DNA of 21,578 nt, taken from the NCBI GenBank assembly GCA_964539115.1, contig CAZIHY010000032.1, positions 1 to 21,578 on the forward strand. Reading direction: 5' to 3'. Each line of letters starts with the position of its first letter. The stretch's first letter is position 1. The notes beneath the pieces were generated by a model. The model was not told where the DNA came from, did no database searches, and saw nothing but the letters and a program-made list of their open reading frames with translations. The position numbers and the translations under genes were made by a program. Positions 1 through 8,329 of the stretch are shown in pieces. The stretch comes from CAKSXP01 sp964539115 (lineage in GTDB: Bacteria; Bacillota; Clostridia; Oscillospirales; Oscillospiraceae).

Positions 1-12
1 AGGAGAAACATC

Positions 13-1737
13 ATGAAAAAACGCAGTTTATCTCTTGTTCTGGCACTGATCACACTGCTATGCCTGCTATCCGGATGCGGGCAGAAGGCAGAAGAAACAC
101 CAGCAAACTCTCCTTCTGAAGAGGCTACAGAGGCTCCCGACAATGCCTCCGATACCCAACCCGCGGATACCCCTTCTTCTCCCTCTACAAACGCCCCATC
201 GGAGGACGCATGGATCCTTGAGTATCCCAACCAGCTGCCCATTACCGATGAGCCCTATACTCTGACAATGTACAACACCTTCAGTCCCGAACTGTACGAG
301 GCTGCATCCGACCCAATGACGACCGAAGGAATGTTGGCATTGCAGGAGGCCACCGGCGTCGAGGTTGAATACATACTCGGCGCATACAACGATGCAACAG
401 TCCAGTTCAATATCATCTGCGCCAGCGGCGAATATCCCGACATTCTGCCTGACGTCTCCATGAACTATTCCGGCGGTCTTACCAAGGCATATGAGGACGG
501 CATCATCGAGAATATGACCGATATTATCGCCGAATATATGCCTTGCTACGACTATTACATCAACACGTCTGACGAATATAAGCTCGCCGCTGTCAATGAT
601 GACGGGCTCATGCTCGAGGCAGCCCAGTTCCAGGTCTCGCGTCAGGTCGTCCTCGGTCCCTTTATCCGTCAGGACTGGCTGGAGGAAGTCGGAATGGACT
701 CCTCCGAAATCGTTACCTATGACGATTATTACAACGCGCTGACCGCCTTCAAGAACAACGGCCACCCCAACGCCCTGATGGTCGGCGTTACGGGCGTTCC
801 CGAATTCAACTATCTTGCCGCAGGCTATGGCATTGCCGCTGACCTGTCCCTCTACGGTAAGCAAAAACCCTTTATGAATGTTGACGGTACGGTCAAGTAT
901 GGCCCGCTGGAAGACGGATACCTCGATTTTATCGGGATGATGAACAAATGGTATTCCGAAGACCTTATATATCCCGACTTCATGAGTCAGGAGTATCCGA
1001 TGACCACATTCAGCGGCGCAGGCAGCGGCGAGCTTGGCCTCGTCTATGCATACACCGCATTTATAGACATTTTCAAGAGCCAGAGCACGGACGAAGATTT
1101 CCACATGGTCGGCATCCGCGACGCTGTCCTGAACGAGGGCGATATGCTCCACCTGCGCCGCGACTCCGATGCATATGAGTCCCGCGGGAAGTCCATCACG
1201 ACGACCTGCAAGGACGTGGAGATCGTCGCCAAGTGGATAGATTACACCTATTCCTATGATGGATATCTTATAACCAACTATGGCATTGAGGGAAAGACCT
1301 ACGAGACAAGCTCTATCCCGCTTGACGTAAATCCAAAGCTGACCGAGCTGTCATATGCGCACCCTGACGGCTACACGCTCCAGCAGAGCCAGTTTATATA
1401 TTGTGCCAATTGTGCCTCGCTGCCTGCAAATGCAGATGACGAACAGCTCTGGGCCGATGAGATCGTCGCAGCCACCAAGATGTGGGAGGAGTATTCCGAC
1501 AACGCCTACTGTCTGCCGGTCTCCATCGCTCTTACGAGCGAAGAAAGCGAGGAATTCGCCACACTCTATACCGATATTGAAACATATATCACAGAGTGGC
1601 AGCTTAACGCAATACTCGGAAATACCGGATTGGACACCTATGAAGATATGGTGGCTCAGATAAATAATATGCAAATCGACAGATGCATTGAAATATATCA
1701 GGATGCTCTTGACCGCTGCCTTGCAAGACTTGGCTGA
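13..1737 (+). CDS. Extracellular solute-binding lipoprotein (LplA/YtcQ-like ABC transporter component)
   Basis: A 574-residue exported lipoprotein that probably captures a carbohydrate or oligosaccharide outside the cell for an ABC importer. The N-terminus (MKKRSLSL, hydrophobic core about 6-20) ends in a lipobox LSGC, so Cys22 would be lipidated. Residues about 25-65 are a Pro/Ser/Thr/Glu/Ala-rich flexible linker, as usual between lipid anchor and binding domain. The rest resembles the large (about 500-600 residue) binding proteins of the LplA/YtcQ type, including a segment near residue 130 ending ASGEYPDILPD that matches the family's 'asGdyPDi' region. The start follows AGGAGA at bases 1-6 with normal spacing. 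No permease or ATPase gene is visible; partners would lie left of the window or elsewhere. A hairpin terminator follows directly. The substrate cannot be named from sequence. Confidence 0.88.
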   Translation: MKKRSLSLVLALITLLCLLSGCGQKAEETPANSPSEEATEAPDNASDTQPADTPSSPSTNAPSEDAWILEYPNQLPITDEPYTLTMYNTFSPELYEAASDPMTTEGMLALQEATGVEVEYILGAYNDATVQFNIICASGEYPDILPDVSMNYSGGLTKAYEDGIIENMTDIIAEYMPCYDYYINTSDEYKLAAVNDDGLMLEAAQFQVSRQVVLGPFIRQDWLEEVGMDSSEIVTYDDYYNALTAFKNNGHPNALMVGVTGVPEFNYLAAGYGIAADLSLYGKQKPFMNVDGTVKYGPLEDGYLDFIGMMNKWYSEDLIYPDFMSQEYPMTTFSGAGSGELGLVYAYTAFIDIFKSQSTDEDFHMVGIRDAVLNEGDMLHLRRDSDAYESRGKSITTTCKDVEIVAKWIDYTYSYDGYLITNYGIEGKTYETSSIPLDVNPKLTELSYAHPDGYTLQQSQFIYCANCASLPANADDEQLWADEIVAATKMWEEYSDNAYCLPVSIALTSEESEEFATLYTDIETYITEWQLNAILGNTGLDTYEDMVAQINNMQIDRCIEIYQDALDRCLARLG

Positions 1738-1745
1738 ATTTTTTC

Positions 1746-1776
1746 GGAGCGGGCATATAAACTGCCCGCTCCTTTT
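1746..1776 (+). terminator. Intrinsic terminator after the binding-protein gene
   Basis: A perfect 10-bp stem (GGAGCGGGCA, 1746-1755, with TGCCCGCTCC, 1763-1772), a 7-base loop and TTTT. It starts 9 bp after the binding-protein stop and ends 25 bp before the next start codon. The next gene therefore has little room for its own promoter and may depend on read-through. Confidence 0.8.
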
Positions 1777-1801
1777 CAAATCAACCGGAGGATATTTCAC
1801 T

Positions 1802-3880
1802 ATGCCTGAACTTAAATACAAGAACCTGTTTTCCCCTATAACCATAAGAGGCAAGACCTTCAAAAACCGTATCCTCGTCGCCCCTATGGGTACAGAGGAT
1901 GAGGCCGCGGACGGCTATATGAGCGAGGCATGTGCCTATTTCTACGAGCGCGTTGCAAAGGGCGGCGCTGCCCGTGTCTGTACCGTTGAGGCCCCGATAA
2001 ACTACGGAACGGCCAACCGGAACTGTTTCACATTTTTTGATGATGTACCCTCAATGGGCTTCCGCCGTAATATGAGCCTTTTTTCCGATCTCTGCCATCG
2101 CCACGGCTCGCTGGCTTTCACCTCCTTTACCCACAACGGGATTTATATGCATCCGGAAGTACGCCTTTTCAAGGGCCCCATTCCGAAAGATGCGGAGGGC
2201 AACGACAAGCCAGTCGACATGTCCGGGAAGTTCTATGGCCCAAGCGAAATGGACCTGCATGAGCCATGGGACGGGATCACAGTCGGTAGTATGCCGACGG
2301 GTGGTTTTGACGGTCGGCACATCCATGCCTATACCCGCGAGCAGCTTGAACAGATAGCAGACGACTATGCCCATTGCGCAGGAGTTGCAAAATCCGTAGG
2401 TATGGACGGGTGCATTATCCATGCCGGACATGGCTTTCTGTTTGCACAGTTCGTCTCCCGCCGCACCAACAAGCGAACCGACGAGTTTGGCGGCAGCATG
2501 GAAAACCGAGCCCGCTTCCCGATAATGTGCCTTGAACGCATACGGGAGGCTGTCGGCGATGATTTCATCATCGAAATGCGTTTCTCCGGCGAGGAGCATA
2601 TCTCTCCTCTGACCGAGCGCAGATTTTTGGATGAGACAATAACCATCGATGAGACAGTCGAGTTCTTTAAGGAACTTGACAAGCACCCTGGGCTCGTTGA
2701 CATAGCTCACATTTCCGGTGGAATGCACTGCTTCCCAATCTACAACACGCGCATTATTTCCAACAGCTTCTTCCCTCCCGCGCACAATGTTGAGAACGCG
2801 GCAAAGGTCAAGGCTGCCGTCAAAAATATGGCCGTCGGCGTTGTCGGCGCTCTGGGCGCCCCCGAAACCTGTGAAGAGATAATCGCAAGCGGTAAAGCGG
2901 ACTTCGTAATTATGGCCCGGCCGCTGCTCATAGCCGACACCGATTTACCGGTCAAAGCTCAGCGCGGCGAAGACGAAGAGATAAACAACTGCCTGCGCTG
3001 CTCCGGCTGCAAGAACACCGGCTCCTGCTCCGTAAATCCGCTGAGCTCCTTCGAGCCAGAGAGTTTTTATACGCCCGCAAAGGCGGATATCCCTAGACGC
3101 GTTGCCATCGTCGGCGGCGGCATCGCCGGACTCAAGGCGGCGGAGACCGCGGCAAAGCGCGGCCACAGCGTCGTTTTGTTTGAAAAGGATGCGCGTCTCG
3201 GCGGCATCCTGCGCTATACGGACAACGATAAATTCAAAACCGAGGTTCGCCGGTTCCGCGACAGCATGATAAAGCGAGTGAAAAAGCTCGGCGTCGATAT
3301 CCGACTTGGAATCGAGGCGACGCCTGAACTTGTCGAGTCGGAGGAGCCCTTCGCTGTTATAGCCGCCGTCGGCGGAAAATTCAGAGAGCTGAACATTCCC
3401 GGCGCCGGCGGCGCAAATGTGCTCAGCTCCATCGAATGCTATACCTCCCCTGAAAAACTCGGACAACGCATAGCTGTTATAGGGGGAGGACTTACCGGCG
3501 TTGAATGCGCCGTACACCTCGGTTCGCTCGGCAAAGAGGTGACACTCGTCAGCCGCAGCGAAAGGCTGGCAAAAAACATCAGAGAGGGAAATATTAACAC
3601 CCAGCTTTTGCTGCTTGACAAATACGGAGTCAGCATACTCAAGGGCTGCGCATTACGCAGCATGGATAACGGACGCCTTACTGTAGAATACGCGGACGGA
3701 ACATTTGCCTCCGTCGAGGCGGATACTATCATAAATGCCATCGGACTTATCTCCAACGCGGAACTTGCAGAGGCCTTCCGCCGCTGCGCGCCTTTGTTTT
3801 TCCCTATAGGGGATTGCACCGGACCTTCATTTATTGGCAAAGCTGTCCGCGATGGGTACTTTGCCGCAATGGACATCTGA
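1802..3880 (+). CDS. FMN/FAD/[4Fe-4S] oxidoreductase of the old yellow enzyme / 2-enoate reductase family
   Basis: A 692-residue multidomain flavoenzyme, expected to be cytoplasmic and to use NAD(P)H to reduce an activated C=C bond or similar substrate. Residues about 5-385 form the OYE-type FMN barrel, with HAGHGFLFAQFVSRR (207-221) and the downstream DEFGGSMENRARF (227-239). Cys397, Cys400, Cys403 and Cys409 are the likely [4Fe-4S] ligands. Two dinucleotide-binding folds follow: IVGGGIAG (436-443) for FAD and VIGGGLTG (559-566) for NAD(P)H, then IGDC near 669-672. This is the layout of 2,4-dienoyl-CoA reductase, trimethylamine dehydrogenase and clostridial 2-enoate reductase. The start was set at the ATG after CCGGAGG (1786-1792); the frame is open upstream to 1688, but that would run into the previous gene. 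The last Cys spacing (C-x5-C) is shorter than the x11-12 of the best-known members. The substrate is unknown. Confidence 0.88.
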   Translation: MPELKYKNLFSPITIRGKTFKNRILVAPMGTEDEAADGYMSEACAYFYERVAKGGAARVCTVEAPINYGTANRNCFTFFDDVPSMGFRRNMSLFSDLCHRHGSLAFTSFTHNGIYMHPEVRLFKGPIPKDAEGNDKPVDMSGKFYGPSEMDLHEPWDGITVGSMPTGGFDGRHIHAYTREQLEQIADDYAHCAGVAKSVGMDGCIIHAGHGFLFAQFVSRRTNKRTDEFGGSMENRARFPIMCLERIREAVGDDFIIEMRFSGEEHISPLTERRFLDETITIDETVEFFKELDKHPGLVDIAHISGGMHCFPIYNTRIISNSFFPPAHNVENAAKVKAAVKNMAVGVVGALGAPETCEEIIASGKADFVIMARPLLIADTDLPVKAQRGEDEEINNCLRCSGCKNTGSCSVNPLSSFEPESFYTPAKADIPRRVAIVGGGIAGLKAAETAAKRGHSVVLFEKDARLGGILRYTDNDKFKTEVRRFRDSMIKRVKKLGVDIRLGIEATPELVESEEPFAVIAAVGGKFRELNIPGAGGANVLSSIECYTSPEKLGQRIAVIGGGLTGVECAVHLGSLGKEVTLVSRSERLAKNIREGNINTQLLLLDKYGVSILKGCALRSMDNGRLTVEYADGTFASVEADTIINAIGLISNAELAEAFRRCAPLFFPIGDCTGPSFIGKAVRDGYFAAMDI

Positions 3881-3936
3881 AAAAACAGCGGTGCTCCGCC
3901 GGACGGACTTACCTCCGCTCCCTGATCGATACTACT

Positions 3937-3967
3937 AAAAAGGACGGCTCCATCGGGCCGCCCTTTT
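3937..3967 (+). terminator. Intrinsic terminator after the enoate-reductase-like gene
   Basis: AAAAAGGACGGC pairs with GCCGCCCTTTT around an 8-base loop; the stem is interrupted only by one A/C mismatch. The A-rich left arm and T-rich right arm would let it work in both directions. The stretch between this gene and rex (3881-4091) otherwise holds only the rex promoter. Confidence 0.75.
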
Positions 3968-4013
3968 GCGCTTTCATTCCAGTTATTTATCTATCCTTTG
4001 ACCGCATTTATCC

Positions 4014-4042
4014 TTGAATATTGTTTTTTTAGATGTTATACT
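4014..4042 (+). promoter_or_regulatory. Sigma-A promoter of the rex-SLH unit
   Basis: TTGAAT (4014-4019), a spacer of exactly 17 bp, then TATACT (4037-4042; five of six to consensus). A start near 4049 would give a leader of about 43 bases before the TTG start of rex. I saw no Rex operator (TTGTTAA-N4-TTAACAA type) overlapping it, so autoregulation is not evident. Confidence 0.7.
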
Positions 4043-4091
4043 GATAAAAATTATTAATATTCATAATACCTCACAGATGGGAGGAAGTACC

Positions 4092-4736
4092 TTGAGACGC
4101 TCCAATATATCGAACAATGTTATTCGCAGGCTCCCGCGCTATCTTCGAAAGCTGGATGACCTTGCCTACCACGGCGTTGAGCGCATATCCTCGGGAGAAC
4201 TCGGCCGTCAGATGGGGCTGACACCGTCTCAGATCCGTCAGGATTTTTCCTGCTTCGGCGAGTTCGGCCAGCAGGGTTATGGCTACAATGTTGGGATTCT
4301 GCGCGAGGAAATTTCCGGCATCCTCGGCATGAAAAAGGGCTATTCCGTCATTCTCGTCGGCGTCGGAAACCTCGGACATGCGCTGATGGAGAATTTCGGC
4401 TTCAGCCAGTATGGTTTTACCGTTCTTGCCGCTTTTGACATCCGCCCCGAGATAGTCGGAACCGAGCTTGCAGGAATCCCCATATATGACAAATCCGAGC
4501 AGGGCGCTTTTATCAAGGAGCACGATGTTGATATCGCGGTCCTTGCAGTTCCCCGCCATATGGCGGACGATTCCGCTGCTGACCTCGTCGCCAACGGCAT
4601 CAAAGCCATTTGGAACTTCACAAATATCGAACTTAAGATCAATGATCCCAATGTTCTCATCGAGGACATACATTTCTCCGACAGCCTGCTCACCTTGAGC
4701 TATAACCTCACAGAGACTCTGGAAGGCAGAAACTAA
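4092..4736 (+). CDS. rex: Redox-sensing transcriptional repressor Rex
   Basis: A 214-residue homodimeric repressor that reads the NADH/NAD+ ratio: it binds operators of fermentation and respiration genes and lets go when NADH binds. Residues about 1-75 are the winged helix, with LRKLDDLAYHGVERISS and the recognition helix region LTPSQIRQDFSCFGEFG. Residues about 80-210 are the Rossmann domain with VGVGNLG (89-95) and Asp116 in AAFDIRPE. The C-terminal DSLLTLSYNL helix is also family-like. I chose the TTG at 4092 because GGGAGG (4079-4084) lies 7 bases before it and the protein then begins just before the helix (MRRSNISNNVIRRLPRYL) at the usual Rex length. An in-frame ATG at 4077 has no ribosome site, and codons further upstream overlap the promoter. 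Confidence 0.95.
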   Translation: MRRSNISNNVIRRLPRYLRKLDDLAYHGVERISSGELGRQMGLTPSQIRQDFSCFGEFGQQGYGYNVGILREEISGILGMKKGYSVILVGVGNLGHALMENFGFSQYGFTVLAAFDIRPEIVGTELAGIPIYDKSEQGAFIKEHDVDIAVLAVPRHMADDSAADLVANGIKAIWNFTNIELKINDPNVLIEDIHFSDSLLTLSYNLTETLEGRN

Positions 4737-4757
4737 AACCACCACGGAGGTTATTCA

Positions 4758-5786
4758 ATGACAAAAAAACACATAATCGCTTTTGCCGTTGCGATATTCC
4801 TTCTTATCGGTGCAAGCTCCGCGATAGCCTCTACCACGGCCGGAACCGCATCCGATCCCCTCATATCGCTCCAATATATTACGAACACATACATAAGCAA
4901 CATAATTTCCAAGGGCCGCGGACTGATTGAATCTGCCCTCTCAAACGGCGGAGGAAGTTCAACAGGCTCGTTCAGCCAAGCCAGCCTGCAAAACGGTGGA
5001 ACGGTGACTCTTCACCTGGGCGGAAGCGTTATCCTCAATTCCGGAAGCGCCTCCCTCTCCATTACGAGCGGCACCGTCATAAACGTCACGCGCGGCGAGG
5101 AAGCCAAATCCGGCCCTCTCAACCGCTACGAGCGATATATGGCTGTTGAGGACACTACCGCTGTTGTAACCGCGACCTCTGCCTCCGCCATCGCCTATGA
5201 CGGAGATGCCGTGATAGGCACCGGAGATCCCATCACCGCAAGCTTCTCCGACGTCCCTTCTACACACTGGGCAAGTTCCTATGTTGAAAAGCTCGCCGGG
5301 GCCGGATACATCAATGGAACCGGAAACGGCCTCTTCTCCCCCTCAAACAACATGACACGAGCTGATTTCGTCACAATACTCGGACGCATCGCCGGCGTCA
5401 ACACAGCCAACTACACCACGTCCTCTTTCACCGATGTGCAAACCGGAACCTACTATGCGCCCTATGTCGAGTGGGCCAATAAGGCCGGCATCGTGACCGG
5501 TATTGGCGACGGCAAATTTGCTCCCACGAGCAACATCACCCGCTCTGAGATGGCGGTCATTGCCAAGCGCTATGCTGACTACGCGGGAATCACTCTTGCA
5601 AACTCCGGTGATACCAGCAAATTTGCCGACGACAGCCTGATCGAGTCCTGGGCCGTTGACGCTGTCTATGCCGCACGCAATGCGGGCATTATAACCGGCA
5701 AGACCGGCAACATCTTTGACCCCAAGGGCAATGCGACCCGCGCGGAGGTCTGCGCGGTCATATGCAGGCTCATATACGGCGCTTAA
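4758..5786 (+). CDS. Secreted S-layer homology (SLH) domain protein
   Basis: A 342-residue exported protein, presumably held non-covalently on the cell wall. Residues 1-24 are a signal peptide (MTKKH, hydrophobic core, cleavage near SAIA-S). Residues about 26-155 are rich in Ser, Gly and Thr, contain LHLGGSVILNSGSASLSIT, and match no domain I know. Three SLH repeats follow at about 161-215, 223-278 and 288-342, each with an FxD start (FSDV, FTDV, FADD), an aromatic/Gly core and the TRAE-type motif (TRAD 200-203, TRSE 261-264, TRAE 327-330). ACGGAGG lies 7 bases before the ATG. Only 21 bp separates it from rex, so it is probably cotranscribed. With just about 130 residues besides the SLH repeats, it could be a small cell-wall adaptor rather than an enzyme. 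Confidence 0.9.
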   Translation: MTKKHIIAFAVAIFLLIGASSAIASTTAGTASDPLISLQYITNTYISNIISKGRGLIESALSNGGGSSTGSFSQASLQNGGTVTLHLGGSVILNSGSASLSITSGTVINVTRGEEAKSGPLNRYERYMAVEDTTAVVTATSASAIAYDGDAVIGTGDPITASFSDVPSTHWASSYVEKLAGAGYINGTGNGLFSPSNNMTRADFVTILGRIAGVNTANYTTSSFTDVQTGTYYAPYVEWANKAGIVTGIGDGKFAPTSNITRSEMAVIAKRYADYAGITLANSGDTSKFADDSLIESWAVDAVYAARNAGIITGKTGNIFDPKGNATRAEVCAVICRLIYGA

Positions 5787-5796
5787 CCAAAAAACT

Positions 5797-5825
5797 ATGG
5801 GGCTGCCTCCGGCAGTCCCATTTTT
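5797..5825 (+). terminator. Intrinsic terminator after the SLH gene
   Basis: An 11-bp stem with one G-T wobble (5797-5807 with 5811-5821), a 3-base loop TCC and a run of five T (5821-5825), preceded by AAAAAA. It ends 17 bp before the mnmE start codon, so mnmE needs read-through or a promoter further upstream. Confidence 0.8.
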
Positions 5826-5842
5826 ATCGTGAGGTAATTTTC

Positions 5843-7213
5843 ATGTCTGATACAATAGCTGCAATTGCAACAGGCTCGCAGCTTTCCGCAATAGGCATCA
5901 TTCGACTATCCGGCAGCGGGGTGCTCGATGTAATTGACCGCGTTTTCCTGCCCAAAAGCGGAAAACCCATGTCCTCCTATCCCGACCGCAAGCTCATCTA
6001 CGGCAGTCTGTTCGACCGCGAGGGAGAACTTCTTGACATCTGCCTGTGCACAATATCGCGCGGTCCGAACAGCTACACCGGTGAGGATACCGCGGAGCTG
6101 CAGTGCCACGGCTCCCCTGTCGTTCTGCGTGAGGGGCTTGAATCACTCTTTGCGGCAGGAGCACGGCAGGCTCTGGCAGGAGAGTTTACCAAGCGGGCGT
6201 TTCTCAATAACCGTATGGATCTCACTCAAGCTGAAGCTGTGGTTGACATAATTAATGCTGAAACTCTTGAAGCGGCCCGCAATGCTGCCGGTCAACTCGG
6301 CGGCGCAATAATGAAAATCATCGATTCGATTTATGATAGTTTGGTTGACATAACATCTCACTACCATGCGGTTATAGACTATCCGGATGAGGACATCGAT
6401 CCCTTTGTAATGGAGGGCTATTCCTCCACACTTCATGATGGCGCTGACAGACTCAAAAAGCTGCTTGACGGCTTTGACCGGGGGCGCATCATGCAAAGCG
6501 GTCTGCCCACTGCGATAATTGGGAAACCCAATGCGGGCAAATCCTCTCTGCTAAACGCCCTGCTCGGCTATGACCGCGCAATAGTTACAGACATCGCGGG
6601 CACGACGCGTGACACGATCTCGGAGCGTGTGCGTCTTGGCGGCGTAGTTCTGTTGCTCACAGATACAGCCGGGCTTCGCGGCACAGACGACCCCGTTGAA
6701 AAGATAGGTGTTGACAGGGCTGTTACCGCAGCAAACGAATCGGAGCTCGTTTTGGCGATGTTTGACTCCTCCGTCCCGCTCTCGGACGACGATATGGAAA
6801 CTATCTCCACCGCAAAGAACTCGCGGTGTTCCATCGCGGTCATAAATAAATCCGATCTGTCCCCGCAGATCGATGACGTCGCTATCCGCGAAAGCTTTTC
6901 AGAGGTCTGTCATATCTCCGCTCTTGACGGAAGCGGCCTTGACACACTCGGCGACGCCATTGCGCGCCTCTTCCCTGCCCCGGAATCCGCTGTTCAGGGA
7001 GAGATAATCACAAATGCGCGTCAAGCAGACGCAGTGCGCCGGGCACTCGGCTATATAAACGCGGCAATAAACGCTATGGAATCAGGACTCACACCTGATG
7101 CCGTTCTCTGCGAGGCAGAAGGCGCTATGAGCGCGCTGGGTGAGCTCACCGGACGCAGCGTACGCGAGGATGTAACGACAAGGATATTCGAAAGGTTCTG
7201 CGTCGGCAAATAA
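5843..7213 (+). CDS. mnmE: tRNA uridine-5-carboxymethylaminomethyl modification GTPase MnmE (TrmE)
   Basis: A 456-residue K+-activated GTPase that, with the FAD protein MnmG, installs the cmnm5 group on the wobble uridine of certain tRNAs. Residues 1-120 are the formyl-tetrahydrofolate-binding domain (MSDTIAAIATG, AIGIIRLSGSGV). The helical domain is split around a G domain with GKPNAGKS (227-234), switch TT (254-255), DTAG (274-277), NKSD (335-338) and SA (359-360). The C-terminus is the diagnostic FCVGK, whose Cys452 is catalytic. The start is the ATG after GAGGT (5831-5835); the frame is open further upstream but overlaps the SLH gene and terminator. The usual clostridial partner mnmG is not beside it. 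Length is normal for the family. Confidence 0.97.
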   Translation: MSDTIAAIATGSQLSAIGIIRLSGSGVLDVIDRVFLPKSGKPMSSYPDRKLIYGSLFDREGELLDICLCTISRGPNSYTGEDTAELQCHGSPVVLREGLESLFAAGARQALAGEFTKRAFLNNRMDLTQAEAVVDIINAETLEAARNAAGQLGGAIMKIIDSIYDSLVDITSHYHAVIDYPDEDIDPFVMEGYSSTLHDGADRLKKLLDGFDRGRIMQSGLPTAIIGKPNAGKSSLLNALLGYDRAIVTDIAGTTRDTISERVRLGGVVLLLTDTAGLRGTDDPVEKIGVDRAVTAANESELVLAMFDSSVPLSDDDMETISTAKNSRCSIAVINKSDLSPQIDDVAIRESFSEVCHISALDGSGLDTLGDAIARLFPAPESAVQGEIITNARQADAVRRALGYINAAINAMESGLTPDAVLCEAEGAMSALGELTGRSVREDVTTRIFERFCVGK

Positions 7214-7360
7214 AATCAAGAGCCGGAATAGAAACGCTTCTCCTACGGCTCTGTTATCGCTGTAACTATGAAAAGCTTATTGCGGAAAAGTTTTCCCAGA
7301 GCATATGTGCCTTTCCGCACCGTTTGTTTTAGCATTAAAGAGCAGTTTTTCACCCGGCCA
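7214..7360. other. Convergent intergenic region with two hairpins
   Basis: The gap between the stop of mnmE (plus) and the stop of the merR gene (minus). AGAGCCG (7219-7225) pairs with CGGCTCT (7246-7252), with a smaller inner AGAA/TTCT pair. TGCGGAAA (7281-7288) pairs with TTTCCGCA (7312-7319) over a 23-base loop. Neither has a proper T run on the relevant side, so both are weak terminator candidates. No gene or RNA is evident. Confidence 0.35.
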
Positions 7361-8305
7361 TCAGTAGGGACTGAACACTGCGTAATAATCAATTCCATAA
7401 GGATTGCGGAAAACCACATATAGTTGTTTGCTGTCAGTGTACAATGACGCCTTAAGTGGCAGGCAGACAATATCGGTCGTCAGTTCCTCCGGCTCGTCCC
7501 CATTGATATTTGCTCTGTACTTCAGTTGGCCAAGCATCTGCATGTCCTCAAAGCCTTTTGGAAGATCGCTTTTTTCGAGATCTCCGTAATACATCGTTCC
7601 TTCATACCACATGCGGTATGGTTTGCTTTCGCTATCCATTCCGCAACGGGTGATAAAAAGAGTGACGATGAAAAAAATTCCGATAACAAGCAGTAAGAGC
7701 GGGACGATATGCCATCCACGCTTATCTCTAAAGCTTGGGGGCAAACTTCCCTTAAAGAGAGCATATCGCGCAAGAGCCGGATTAACAGACGCTTTTAATA
7801 CCGGAAGCGCTTCAGGAGTGTTTTGGCTGTACTGTGCTCTGTGCCATGCGGCTACCTCGCAGCTTTCCGCAAATTCAGGACCGTCAAGCCTACCGAATCG
7901 GGGTGGGCGCGTATCCACACGGGGCATATCAAGCCGCTCAGAGGCCGGGTTGAGCTTTTCACAAAGTTCTCCGGCCGTTGTAAGGCTTTCGGGTTCAATC
8001 CCGCTTGCAAGATTCAGCAGTGTCTGAAGCTGGGCAGAAACCTGGCGCAGCTCGCGGAGGTATTCACGGTATATATCAGGTATGAGCTTCGGCTCTTCTA
8101 ACATCATGCGGATCTGTTCCAGCGAGAAGCGAGCCCGCCGCAGCCCCGCAACAATGCGCAGCCGCTCAATGTCGGCCTCGTTGTATTCCTTGTAATACCT
8201 GCCGTTGCGCTCTTCTAGTGCGGGATTCACAAGGCCCAGTTCCTGATAGAAGCGTATCGTGCGTTTTTGCAGTCCGGTCCTCCGGCTGACCTCAGAAATC
8301 TTCAT
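7361..8305 (-). CDS. Membrane-anchored MerR-family transcription regulator
   Basis: A 314-residue protein joining a MerR-type DNA-binding domain to a membrane span. Residues 1-70 are the winged helix: MKISEVSRRTGLQKRTIRFYQELGLV, then NGRYYKEYNEADIERLRIVAGLRRARFSLEQIRMML. Residues about 73-103 suit the dimerisation coiled coil. After a hydrophilic stretch, residues about 199-219 (WHIVPLLLLVIGIFFIVTLF) form one strong transmembrane helix, flanked by RDKRG on the inner side. The last 95 residues, ending YYAVFSPY, would be outside the membrane and match no family I know. Classical MerR proteins are soluble and sense ligand with a C-terminal domain. The start is uncertain: an ATG at 8314 lies only 2 bases from the AAGGAGG (8317-8323), whereas 8305 is 11 bases away and gives the standard MerR N-terminus. 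The inducer and targets are unknown; autoregulation is suggested by its promoter. Confidence 0.85.
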   Translation of the reverse strand: MKISEVSRRTGLQKRTIRFYQELGLVNPALEERNGRYYKEYNEADIERLRIVAGLRRARFSLEQIRMMLEEPKLIPDIYREYLRELRQVSAQLQTLLNLASGIEPESLTTAGELCEKLNPASERLDMPRVDTRPPRFGRLDGPEFAESCEVAAWHRAQYSQNTPEALPVLKASVNPALARYALFKGSLPPSFRDKRGWHIVPLLLLVIGIFFIVTLFITRCGMDSESKPYRMWYEGTMYYGDLEKSDLPKGFEDMQMLGQLKYRANINGDEPEELTTDIVCLPLKASLYTDSKQLYVVFRNPYGIDYYAVFSPY

Positions 8306-8329
8306 ATTCAGCATCGCCTCCTTGCCATA

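Noticed and set aside
67..1152. 361-codon open frame antisense to the binding-protein gene
   Set aside because: The overlapping plus-strand gene has a signal peptide, lipobox and family features; the antisense translation shows no recognisable domain and comes from codon bias.
4014..4091. Longer Rex N-terminus from upstream TTG or ATG codons
   Set aside because: The extra residues overlap the promoter and do not look like Rex; GGGAGG is placed for the TTG at 4092.
4014..4091. Rex operator in the rex promoter region
   Set aside because: The AT-rich stretch has no pair of TTGTTAA/TTAACAA-like arms at correct spacing.
7281..7319. Shared repeat element between 7281-7319 and 21490-21525 (both GCGGAAA, a loop of about 23, TTTCCG)
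   Set aside because: Only the stem ends agree; loops and flanks differ, so chance similarity of hairpins is likelier than a repeat family.
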